A DNA stretch of 5,211 nucleotides from Nocardiopsaceae bacterium (GTDB lineage: Bacteria > Actinomycetota > Actinomycetes > Streptosporangiales > Streptosporangiaceae). The position numbers and the translations under genes are program-made. The first letter of the stretch is position 1, and each line of letters opens with the position of its first letter. This document shows, piece after piece, positions 1-4,535 of this stretch. The stretch is from contig JAIRTY010000691.1 of NCBI GenBank assembly GCA_031254715.1, positions 1-5,211 on the forward strand. The letters are read 5' to 3'. The notes beneath the pieces are model-generated. The model was not told the origin of the DNA. It saw only the letters and a program-made list of their open reading frames with translations, and did no database searches.

Positions 1-65
1 CGGTCGGTCACCTTCTCCAGCGCCGCCTCCAGCTCCAGGGCTGAACCGGCGGGATCCTGCCTCAC
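1..65 (-). CDS. 5' end of an unidentified gene downstream of the DoxX-like gene (partial)
   Basis: A leftward frame opens with GTG at 65-63 and stays open to the window edge. Its 21 codons read MRQDPAGSALELEAALEKV and then T-D. The stretch is helical and acidic/amphipathic. Third codon positions are G or C in about 18 of 21 codons, which suits real coding. The start lies 24 nt after the stop of the DoxX-like gene on the same strand, so the two could share a transcript and the MarR control upstream. I see no strong Shine-Dalgarno before this GTG. A competing ATG at 93-91 overlaps the upstream stop as ATGA, but its product turns into a Gly/Arg-rich string with mixed third positions, so I prefer the GTG. 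Too little is visible to name a family. Confidence 0.42.
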   Translation of the reverse strand, partial: MRQDPAGSALELEAALEKVTD

Positions 66-89
66 CGGCCCGCGAGGCCCGCCGGGGCT

Positions 90-449
90 TCATCCGAGTG
101 GGCCGTGGTAGGCCACGCCGGTGGCCAGCGCGGCCACTGCGAGTGAAAGATAGCCAAGCGTCCAGGCAAGCTGGAAGTCGCGCGCCCGCAGGTGGGCAGC
201 CAGGGCGATGACGAAGTACACGACCAGCCCGGATGCGGCGGCAATCCCGAGTACCGGTACCGCAAGACCCGCCAGCAGCCCCGCCCCGGCCAAGCCGAGC
301 AGGATCCCGAACGGGATCCGCAGCGACTCAGCGAGACCCAGTCTCCCCGCGGTGTCGGTGATGAACCTGGCACGCGTGAAGCTCGCGTAGGCGGCGTAGG
401 CGCAGGCGAGCGCGGTCAGGCAGGTAAACGTGACGTCAGCAGCAAACAC
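90..449 (-). CDS. DoxX-like family integral membrane protein
   Basis: The product is a 119-residue protein made almost wholly of four hydrophobic helices, at about residues 4-24, 46-62, 64-84 and 95-113. This matches the size and topology of DoxX-like proteins. The segment VYFVIALAAHLRARD (about 77-91), a helix ending in a conserved His-x-Arg-x-Arg-Asp pattern, is typical of the DoxX-like family. Members sit in the cytoplasmic membrane. Some DoxX proteins are tied to sulfur-compound oxidation or, in mycobacteria, to thiol and oxidative stress resistance, but the function of this small subgroup is largely unknown. The GTG start at 449 is supported by GGGAGG on the minus strand (463-458) with an 8-nt spacer. 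The gene diverges from a MarR regulator, and the gap holds palindromes probably bound by that regulator, so it is the likely regulated target. A stress or efflux-related role is inference. Confidence 0.85.
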   Translation of the reverse strand: MFAADVTFTCLTALACAYAAYASFTRARFITDTAGRLGLAESLRIPFGILLGLAGAGLLAGLAVPVLGIAAASGLVVYFVIALAAHLRARDFQLAWTLGYLSLAVAALATGVAYHGPLG

Positions 450-469
450 AAGGTCCGCCTCCCGCGAGA

Positions 470-475
470 TAGCTT
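470..475. promoter_or_regulatory. Third TAGCTT half-site in the doxX/marR gap
   Basis: TAGCTT occurs here as the left arm of the 18-bp site found twice further right, but the expected right arm at 482-487 is absent. The half-site continues as TAGCTTGGTATTGA (470-483). That stretch matches the inverse of 517-530 at 12 of 14 positions, so the outer parts of the region form a long imperfect inverted repeat. The half-site lies just upstream of the DoxX-like gene's Shine-Dalgarno, so a protein bound here could affect that gene's transcription. Confidence 0.45.
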
Positions 476-484
476 GGTATTGAA

Positions 485-502
485 TAGCTTTATTACAAGC
501 TA
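485..502. promoter_or_regulatory. Candidate MarR operator, copy 1
   Basis: This is a perfect palindrome, TAGCTT-TATTAC-AAGCTA, with 6-bp arms and a 6-bp centre. It lies in an AT-rich gap between divergent genes, one of which encodes a MarR regulator. MarR dimers bind palindromes of about 16-20 bp that overlap their own promoter, so size and placement both fit. Its centre is 28 bp from that of copy 2. Assignment to the adjacent regulator is inference from position. Confidence 0.72.
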
Positions 503-512
503 GTTCATGATT

Positions 513-530
513 TAGCTTAATGCCAAGCTA
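513..530. promoter_or_regulatory. Candidate MarR operator, copy 2
   Basis: This is the second perfect copy of the palindrome, TAGCTT-AATGCC-AAGCTA. The arms are identical to copy 1 while the 6-bp centre differs, which is what selection on the arms would leave. It ends 7 bp before a possible -10 box of the MarR gene, so binding would block RNA polymerase. An upstream in-frame ATG (520-522) lies inside this site and is therefore unlikely to be the true MarR start. Confidence 0.72.
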
Positions 531-536
531 TGGGGC

Positions 537-542
537 TACACT
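537..542 (+). promoter_or_regulatory. Possible -10 box for the MarR gene
   Basis: TACACT matches four of six positions of the TATAAT consensus. It would place transcription start at about 549-550, the first base of the ATG at 550, giving a leaderless mRNA, which is common in actinobacteria. No convincing -35 box lies at normal spacing; the nearest candidate, TTAGCT at 512-517, is 19 bp away and falls inside operator copy 2. Confidence 0.35.
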
Positions 543-549
543 CCTTGGC

Positions 550-1047
550 ATGGAGAGCGACTCGGTCGACCGCATCGTCCAGGCGTGGGCCCGGTATGAC
601 CCGCGGATACGCTCCAGCTCGCTCGAAGTCACCGGGCGGCTCGTCCTGTGCGCCGCCTACTGCGATCGTGCCGTCGCCGCCGCCCTCCGGCCATTCAGCC
701 TGAGCATCGCCGACTTCGACGTCCTGAACACCCTCCGCCGGCGCAGCGACCGGCACGGCACCAACCCCAGCGACCTCGCCCGGTCCTCGCTGATCACCAC
801 CGGGGCGATGACCGCGCGGCTCAACCGGCTCGAGCGAGCCGGGCTCATCCGGCGCGTTCCCGACCCCGCCGACCGGCGCGCCGTCCTGATACGGCTCACC
901 AGGCAGGGCGTCAGCAAGGCCCGGCAAGCACTCGGCGCCGTCATCGCCGCCAGCGAGACCTTCCTCGAGCCGCTCACCACGCAGCAGCAGCACACGGCAG
1001 CCGGTGTGCTCAGGCAACTCCTGCTGCACCACGAAACCCCGCCCTGA
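550..1047 (+). CDS. MarR-family transcriptional regulator
   Basis: This is a 165-residue MarR-type winged-helix DNA-binding protein. After an N-terminal dimerisation helix region comes the winged-helix domain at about 50-120. LSIADFDVLNTL (51-62) and NPSDLARSSLITTGAMTARL (72-91) form the helix-turn-helix. LERAGLIRRVPDPADRRAVL (94-113) is the wing, with the family's Asp-x-x-Asp-Arg-Arg signature. Two cysteines at 34 and 38 (CAAYC) sit in the N-terminal helices, where some MarR proteins sense oxidants; a sensing role is inference. I chose ATG 550 over the in-frame ATG 520 because 520 lies within an operator palindrome and a -10-like box at 537-542 points to a start at 550. No clear Shine-Dalgarno precedes 550, as expected for a leaderless message. 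The ligand is unknown. The probable targets are its own gene and the divergent DoxX-like gene. Confidence 0.92.
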   Translation: MESDSVDRIVQAWARYDPRIRSSSLEVTGRLVLCAAYCDRAVAAALRPFSLSIADFDVLNTLRRRSDRHGTNPSDLARSSLITTGAMTARLNRLERAGLIRRVPDPADRRAVLIRLTRQGVSKARQALGAVIAASETFLEPLTTQQQHTAAGVLRQLLLHHETPP

Positions 1048-1061
1048 CCGGCCACGGCCGG
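1048..1061. repeat. GC-rich inverted repeat directly after the MarR stop
   Basis: CCGGCC-AC-GGCCGG starts at the base after the TGA. It could form a tight hairpin at the mRNA 3' end, with about 5 usable pairs once the loop opens. No T-run follows, so it is not a classic intrinsic terminator. It may still aid termination or 3' protection, and it lies between convergent genes. Confidence 0.3.
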
Positions 1062-1132
1062 GCCGCGCTTGACGCCTGCACACGGGCGCCGCGGGACCTG
1101 CTGGCGGCCTGTAACCGGCGCAGCGGCATTGG

Positions 1133-1489
1133 TCAGCTGTCCGCGACCCGGGCGCGCTGGCCGCGCGGCAGGCGGCTCACCACCAGATCGTAGGAGTGCT
1201 GGATCATCTCCTCGAGCGCCTCGTCGTCGACGGACCCGTCGAGGTCAACGGAGTTCCAGTGCCGCTTGCTGGCGTGGTACCCGGGGCGGACGGCGGGGTA
1301 TTGCGCCCGGAGCTCCCGGGCGAGTTCCGGGTCGCACTTGAGGTTCACGAACCCCGGGCTGCCCTCGAGCATGATCAGGGCGAACATCCGGCCGCCTGCC
1401 TTGAAGACGGCGACCTCGTCCCCGAACGGGTAGTCCTCGACCGCGCCGGGCAGCCGGGAGCAGAACGTGAGCACGTCGTCGCGGTTCAC
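1133..1489 (-). CDS. YjbR/MmcQ-family protein
   Basis: This 118-residue protein is recognisable as the YjbR (MmcQ) family, a small CyaY-like fold often labelled DNA-binding although its biochemical role is not settled. Landmarks in order are: an N-terminal helix with LTFCSRLPGAVEDYPFGDEV (7-26); the strand pair VFKAGGRMFALI (28-39); VNLKCDPELARELR (48-61), the usual sheet-helix with a lysine; and KRHWNSVDLDG (75-85) followed by MIQHSYDLVVSRLP (95-108), the family's His-Trp and Ser-Tyr-x-x-Val signatures. Length is normal. The GTG start at 1489-1487 shares four bases (GTGA) with the stop of the upstream TetR gene. The two are therefore one operon with probable translational coupling, which also explains the weak Shine-Dalgarno. 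Its job beside a TetR regulator is unknown. Confidence 0.9.
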   Translation of the reverse strand: MNRDDVLTFCSRLPGAVEDYPFGDEVAVFKAGGRMFALIMLEGSPGFVNLKCDPELARELRAQYPAVRPGYHASKRHWNSVDLDGSVDDEALEEMIQHSYDLVVSRLPRGQRARVADS

Positions 1490-2082
1490 CCGTCAAGCGC
1501 CTCGATCCATTTCTTGAGCCGGCGGGCCGCGCGGCTCATCAGCTCCGGCCTGCCGAGGGCGCTGGCCACGACGGCGGCCCCCTGGTACCCCGCCACCAGC
1601 TCGACCGCCAGGTCGTGAGCGTCCCGGCGCCCCATCGCGCGGAACTGCCGCTCCGCCCACTCCAGCGGCACCTGCAGCAGGCTGACGGCGGCCGCGTCCG
1701 TCCCCGCGCCCCGCTTGCTGAGCTCCGCGGACAGGGAGCCGTACGGGCAGCCATACCTGGCGATCTCGTCCCGGCGCTCGGCCAGCACCTCGACCAGCGC
1801 CTTGAGCCGGGTCTTCGGGGAACGGTGCCGCCGTTCGAGCGCGGCCACGCCGGCGGTGAGCTGCTCGGCATGCGCCTGCACGACGGCGGCGATGATCTCC
1901 TCTTTCGTCTTGAAGTAGTAGTAGACGTTGCCGAGCGGCACGTCAGCAGCCGCCGCGATATCAGCGAGCGTGCTCACCGCCGCGCCCTGCCGGTACACGA
2001 TCTCGGATGCGGCGGCGACGAGGCGGTCGCGCTTGCCAGCGCTCGTCCGGGGCGCCGGTGCCCGGTGATCGGAAGCTGTCAT
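1486..2082 (-). CDS. TetR-family transcriptional regulator, LmrA/YxaF-like
   Basis: This is a 198-residue one-component repressor of normal TetR length. The N-terminal DNA-binding domain spans about 15-65. KRDRLVAAASEIVYRQG (17-33) is helix 1, and TLADIAAAADVPLGNVYYYF (38-57) is the helix-turn-helix with the classic Tyr-Tyr-Phe ending, followed by KTKEEI. The C-terminal ligand and dimer domain contains RYGCPYGSLSAEL (109-121). A Gly-Cys-Pro-x-Gly motif at this point is typical of the LmrA/YxaF-like branch, whose known members respond to drugs or flavonoids; the ligand here is unknown. The ATG start at 2082 lies about 5 bp after a predicted transcription start, so the leader is very short. The gene is followed by a YjbR gene with a 4-nt overlap and diverges from a VOC gene across a palindromic operator, so self-repression plus control of the VOC gene is the likely circuit. 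Confidence 0.93.
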   Translation of the reverse strand: MTASDHRAPAPRTSAGKRDRLVAAASEIVYRQGAAVSTLADIAAAADVPLGNVYYYFKTKEEIIAAVVQAHAEQLTAGVAALERRHRSPKTRLKALVEVLAERRDEIARYGCPYGSLSAELSKRGAGTDAAAVSLLQVPLEWAERQFRAMGRRDAHDLAVELVAGYQGAAVVASALGRPELMSRAARRLKKWIEALDG

Positions 2083-2092
2083 CTCGCCCCCG

Positions 2093-2121
2093 ACTCTAGC
2101 CGCTCCCCCGCGGCTCGTCTA
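2093..2121 (-). promoter_or_regulatory. Probable promoter of the tetR-yjbR operon
   Basis: Reading leftward, TAGACG (2121-2116) matches four of six bases of the -35 consensus TTGACA. After exactly 17 bp, TAGAGT (2098-2093) matches four of six bases of the -10 consensus. Transcription would start near 2087, about 5 nt before the TetR ATG. The palindromic operator at 2123-2140 abuts the -35 box, well placed for repression. Confidence 0.5.
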
Positions 2122-2122
2122 A

Positions 2123-2140
2123 GTTAGTTAACTGACTAAC
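2123..2140. promoter_or_regulatory. Candidate TetR operator between tetR and the VOC gene
   Basis: GTTAGT-TAACTG-ACTAAC has perfect 6-bp arms around a 6-bp centre, and it is AT-rich in a GC-rich setting. It lies midway in the 77-bp gap between the divergent TetR and VOC starts, the usual place for an autoregulating TetR protein. TAGT/ACTA-type arms also resemble operators of the LmrA/YxaF branch. It would lie just upstream of the leftward -35 box and over the likely promoter of the rightward gene. Confidence 0.72.
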
Positions 2141-2159
2141 CAGCGACGAAGGGGTGACG

Positions 2160-2573
2160 ATGACTGCGCGGCTGAACCCATACCTCGCTTTCAACGGCGA
2201 TGCCCGGCCAGCGATGGAGTTCTACCAGGACGTATTCGGCGGCAGGCTCCAGCTCGATACCTTCGGCGAGTACGGCGACCCGGATGCCCCCGGAGCGGGG
2301 CTGATCATGCACAGCCTGCTCGAAACGCCGGGCGGGTTCACCCTGATGGGAAACGACACCCCGCCCGGCACTGACCACCAGCCGGGCGGCGCCATCTCGG
2401 TCAGCCTGTCCGGTAACCCGGCCGACGGCGGCGAGCTGCGCGGCTACTGGGCCCGGCTGTCCGCCGACGGCACCGTGATCATGCCGTTCGGCAAGCAGGT
2501 GTGGGGCGACGAGTTCGGGATGTGCACCGACAAGTTCGGCGTCACCTGGCTGGTGAACGTCAGCGGCGGCTGA
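2160..2573 (+). CDS. VOC-family protein, PhnB-like
   Basis: This is a 137-residue protein of the vicinal oxygen chelate (glyoxalase/bleomycin resistance) superfamily, PhnB-like branch. Landmarks are LNPYLAFNGDARPAMEFYQD (5-24) with VFGGRL, the standard opening; LIMHSLLETPGGFTLMGND (48-66); VSLSGNP (81-87); and the closing signature MPFGKQVWGDEFGMCTDKFG (108-127) followed by VTWLVNV. These proteins are cytosolic and usually dimeric. Most of this branch have no proven substrate; roles in binding or modifying small toxic molecules are assumed. I chose ATG 2160 over the in-frame GTG 2154 because GAAGG at 2148-2152 sits 7 nt before the ATG and the GTG lies inside that ribosome-binding sequence. 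The gene diverges from the TetR regulator, with an operator between them, so it is probably induced by the same ligand. Confidence 0.93.
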   Translation: MTARLNPYLAFNGDARPAMEFYQDVFGGRLQLDTFGEYGDPDAPGAGLIMHSLLETPGGFTLMGNDTPPGTDHQPGGAISVSLSGNPADGGELRGYWARLSADGTVIMPFGKQVWGDEFGMCTDKFGVTWLVNVSGG

Positions 2574-2586
2574 CGCGCCACCCGTC

Positions 2587-2599
2587 GCCCCCCGGGGGC
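2587..2599. repeat. G/C palindrome in the 27-bp gap between convergent genes
   Basis: The bases GCCCCCCGGGGGC lie between the VOC stop and the stop of the P-loop gene. The run is self-complementary but has essentially no loop and no T-run. It might serve as a shared weak terminator, but the sequence alone does not prove this. Confidence 0.2.
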
Positions 2600-2600
2600 T

Positions 2601-3137
2601 TCACGGCCGGGCTGCGGCGTCACGGGTCACCTGGGCGAGGAAGTTCCTGACCGCCCGGGGACCGGACAGCACGTACACATCGGAACGAGGGGCATGGGCG
2701 GCGATCGCCTGCTGGATCACCGGGAGGCTCCGGTGCCGGTAGATGAACAGCCAGTACCAGAAGTCGCCGCGCTCACGGGAGCGGCGGACCGCCCGCCAGG
2801 CACATCGCAGCAGCGGGAAGTCCAGGACGATGACCGTGTCCGCCGCTGCCAGCCGGGGACCCGTCACGTCGTAGCGCCCGAGGTCGCCGTCCATGATCCA
2901 GGCCGGCCGCCGGACGAGGTCGCGCTGGCGGGCTGCCCACTGGTCACGCGGCATCGGGGTGAGACCGGGCTGCCAGAACAGCTTGTCCAGCTCGATCACC
3001 GGCAGCCCGGTGATCTCACCCAGGCGGGCAGCCAGCACCGACTTGCCTGCCGCGCCACGCCCCAGGATGACAGCCCGCTGCACGTTCCCCGATGGTGCCA
3101 GCCGGCGACGCGGCACGGCCTCAAGGCCGGGCTGCAC
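2601..3137 (-). CDS. Adenylate-kinase-like P-loop NTPase (FlaR/topology-modulation type)
   Basis: This frame encodes up to 178 residues with one kinase-like P-loop domain. AVILGRGAAGKSVLAARLG (22-40) contains the Walker A loop GRGAAGKS. VIELDKLFWQPG (47-58) is the 'Leu-Asp-x-Leu-x-Trp' motif of the small adenylate-kinase-like proteins annotated as topology modulation proteins. WIMDGDLGRYD (80-90) and DTVIVLDFPLLRCAWRAVRR (100-119) follow, the latter with the Walker B-like strand. RSRERGDFWYWLFIYRHRSL (119-138) replaces the longer lid of related proteins, and a final strand-helix reads VYVLSGPRAVRNFL. The substrate is unknown, and the old 'topology' name is not a proven function. The start is uncertain. 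GTG 3137 overlaps the upstream hydrolase gene by 17 nt, and GTG 3116 and GTG 3083 are alternatives. Homologues usually begin only a few residues before the first strand, which favours 3083 (160 residues), but none of the three has a well-spaced Shine-Dalgarno. It is probably cotranscribed with the hydrolase. Confidence 0.85.
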   Translation of the reverse strand: MQPGLEAVPRRRLAPSGNVQRAVILGRGAAGKSVLAARLGEITGLPVIELDKLFWQPGLTPMPRDQWAARQRDLVRRPAWIMDGDLGRYDVTGPRLAAADTVIVLDFPLLRCAWRAVRRSRERGDFWYWLFIYRHRSLPVIQQAIAAHAPRSDVYVLSGPRAVRNFLAQVTRDAAARP

Positions 3138-4179
3138 CGTCCACGTTCGTCGAGTACCAGGGGGACGACAGGCCCACCTTCTCCACCGACTGGCCCGGCT
3201 GCGGCGCGTCGATGATCATGTTGTTGCCCACATAGATGGCCACGTGCCCCTCGGCCTCGAAGAAGATCAGGTCACCGGGCTTGATGCTGGACATCGGCAC
3301 GTGCGGAAGGGCCGCCCACTGTGAGTAGGTGTCGCGGGGGATCGACACGCCCGCCGACGACCAGGCCGCCATGACAAGCCCCGAGCAGTCGAACGAGCTC
3401 GGCCCGGTCGCACCCCAGACGTATGGCTTGCCCAGCTGGGCGTAGGCGTAGGCGACAGCCTGCTGGGCCGCGGAGGGGGAAGCCTTGGCAGCCGTGGTGG
3501 TCGTGGTGGCGGGGGGCGGCGGCGGGGTGGCGGTGGTGGTACCCCCGCCGCCGACGGATGCCGCCCGCGCCAGCCGTCGCTGCCGGGCGGTGAGGGTGGC
3601 CAGGGTCGCCTTCTGCTTCTTGATGACCTTCGCCAGGGCTACCCGCTGGCCTTTCACCTGCTTCTGCAGCGTGGCCACGCCGTTTTCAGTGCGCTGGAGA
3701 TCCCGCTGGGCGCCGCTGAGTTTGCGGGCCGCTGTGATGAAGGTGTCCATCCGCTGATGCTGGGAGTCCGTCAGGTGCATGAGCATCGATGCCTGCGAGA
3801 GCACCCGCTGCGGATCATCCGACGTCAGTAGCGCCACCGGGGACGTCATGGACCCGCCCTCATAGGCGTAAGCGGCCATCTGCCCGATCTCGGTTCGCAT
3901 GGTCCGGAACCTCGACCGGGTGTGGTCCACCCGGTGGGTCACCTTCTTCAGCCGCTTGCGGGCCGACCCCAGTTGCAGGGTGACCTGGTCCAGTCGCTGG
4001 CCAAGATGGTCTTGCTGCGAGCTCAGCTCATCGATCTTGTGCCGGACCTGCTTGATCGTGGGCTGTGGCTGAGCAGCCGTCGGGCCAGCGGCCATGAGCA
4101 CGGCCGCGGTAACGCCGACGGTGGTAATGGCTGCGCTGTTCCGAAGCAGTGCACGCTTAATGCCCGGACGCGTACCCAC
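3121..4179 (-). CDS. Secreted coiled-coil NlpC/P60 peptidoglycan hydrolase (RipA-like)
   Basis: This 352-residue exported endopeptidase probably cuts stem peptides of peptidoglycan outside the membrane during growth or division. A basic N-terminus (RPGIKRALLR, 4-13) precedes a hydrophobic core ending AAGPTAAQ (30-37), a Sec signal peptide. Two coiled-coil blocks follow (about 42-100 and 136-206), then a Gly/Thr/Pro linker (209-232) and the NlpC/P60 domain (about 237-340). KPYVWGATGPSSFDCSGLV (251-269) carries the nucleophile Cys265. GDLIFFEAEGHVAIYVGNN (302-320) carries His312. Asp324 stands 12 residues later, where the third catalytic residue is expected. I chose GTG 4179 because GAAGGAG (4198-4192) lies upstream, though 12 nt away. 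The frame also opens at GTG 4206 (361 residues), but that start has no Shine-Dalgarno and would place GAAGGAG inside the gene. In RipA-type enzymes the coiled coil restrains activity, and that may hold here. The P-loop gene overlaps its 3' end. Confidence 0.93.
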   Translation of the reverse strand: MGTRPGIKRALLRNSAAITTVGVTAAVLMAAGPTAAQPQPTIKQVRHKIDELSSQQDHLGQRLDQVTLQLGSARKRLKKVTHRVDHTRSRFRTMRTEIGQMAAYAYEGGSMTSPVALLTSDDPQRVLSQASMLMHLTDSQHQRMDTFITAARKLSGAQRDLQRTENGVATLQKQVKGQRVALAKVIKKQKATLATLTARQRRLARAASVGGGGTTTATPPPPPATTTTTAAKASPSAAQQAVAYAYAQLGKPYVWGATGPSSFDCSGLVMAAWSSAGVSIPRDTYSQWAALPHVPMSSIKPGDLIFFEAEGHVAIYVGNNMIIDAPQPGQSVEKVGLSSPWYSTNVDGAARP

Positions 4180-4191
4180 GGTTGCGACACG

Positions 4192-4198
4192 CTCCTTC
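4192..4198 (-). promoter_or_regulatory. Ribosome binding site that sets the NlpC/P60 start
   Basis: GAAGGAG on the minus strand is the only strong Shine-Dalgarno near the hydrolase N-terminus. It lies 12 nt before GTG 4179 and inside the longer frame from GTG 4206, so it argues for the shorter protein. The spacing is at the long end of what is usual. Confidence 0.5.
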
Positions 4199-4271
4199 GT
4201 CCACACCGCCCGCGAGCCGGCCCAGCCTCAGGGGGCCATTGCTGCGCGGGCGGAAGGACGCCGCCGGGCAG

Positions 4272-4337
4272 CTACAGCCGGACTTCCTGTGCGAGGGCCT
4301 CGCTGCCGGGGGCAAGGGCATCGAGCGAGTTGTCCAT
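4272..4337 (-). CDS. Possible 21-codon small ORF upstream of the hydrolase
   Basis: ATG at 4337-4335 is preceded by GGGAG (4348-4344) with a 6-nt spacer, a better start context than the hydrolase itself has. The frame runs 21 codons to TAG at 4274-4272. The peptide begins MDNSLDALAPG, continues SEALAQ and ends EVRL. It is acidic, soluble and helix-prone, with no Cys and no hydrophobic segment, so it is neither a signal peptide nor a membrane peptide. G or C fills most third codon positions. The stop is about 90 nt before the preferred hydrolase start. It could be a leader peptide that tunes translation or transcription of the hydrolase, a free-standing small protein, or chance. I do not recognise it. 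The surrounding 4207-4384 holds no other gene I can support. Confidence 0.35.
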   Translation of the reverse strand: MDNSLDALAPGSEALAQEVRL

Positions 4338-4384
4338 ATCCGGCTCCCGGCGGGCCTGCTGGCCGGCGCCGGGACCGGGACTGG

Positions 4385-4535
4385 GCGGTAACCGCTCACC
4401 GTCGCCGGGGGCTGGCGACTGCGAAGTGATGCGACCGCGCCTGACATTAGTGAAACCGCTCCGCCGGTTTCAAGCGCTTCCCGGTTATTTTCCGGGTACT
4501 GGCGAGTAGTGGTCCGGGAATTGATCCGCACCACT
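4385..4535. promoter_or_regulatory. Cluster of inverted repeats upstream of the hydrolase
   Basis: Within 151 bp there are five separate inverted repeats. GCGGT-A-ACCGC is at 4385-4395. GTCGCC-N7-GGCGAC is at 4401-4419. GAAACCG-N6-CGGTTTC is at 4452-4471. CCCGG-N7-CCGGG is at 4480-4496. The arms AGTGGTCCGG and CCGCACCACT span 4508-4517 and 4526-4535, with one mismatch. Between the third and fourth is the 8-bp palindrome AAGCGCTT (4472-4479). If the hydrolase promoter lies in the AT-rich island to the right, all of these would be in the 5' leader of its mRNA, as a structured RNA or as operators. None ends in a T-run, and I could not match them to a known riboswitch. Confidence 0.4.
4472..4479. 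promoter_or_regulatory. AAGCGCTT palindrome, core of a LacI-family-type operator
   Basis: AAGCGCTT with its central CG is the core of many LacI/GalR-family operators. The palindrome does not extend beyond 8 bp here, since the flanking bases are C on both sides. No LacI-type regulator is visible in the window, so this is only a possible site. Confidence 0.22.

Noticed and set aside
1..93. ATG at 93-91 overlapping the DoxX-like stop as the start of the next gene
   Set aside because: The ATGA overlap is attractive, but the frame becomes a Gly-rich string with mixed third positions. The GTG at 65 gives a more protein-like sequence.
1048..1061. Intrinsic terminator of the MarR gene
   Set aside because: The stem is perfect, but the loop is only 2 nt and no T-run follows, so I list it only as a repeat.
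517..1083. Leftward 188-codon frame antisense to the MarR gene
   Set aside because: It is low-complexity Gly/Pro/Arg/Asp-rich protein typical of antisense reading in high-GC DNA, and it covers a clear MarR gene.
2694..3324. Rightward frames across the P-loop and hydrolase 3' ends
   Set aside because: They are antisense shadows of two genes with clear family motifs, and their products have no recognisable features.
4157..4534. Leftward 125-codon frame spanning the hydrolase leader
   Set aside because: The product is Arg/Pro/Ser-rich with no family features, and the frame runs out of phase into the hydrolase start. The 21-codon frame with a ribosome site is the better candidate there.
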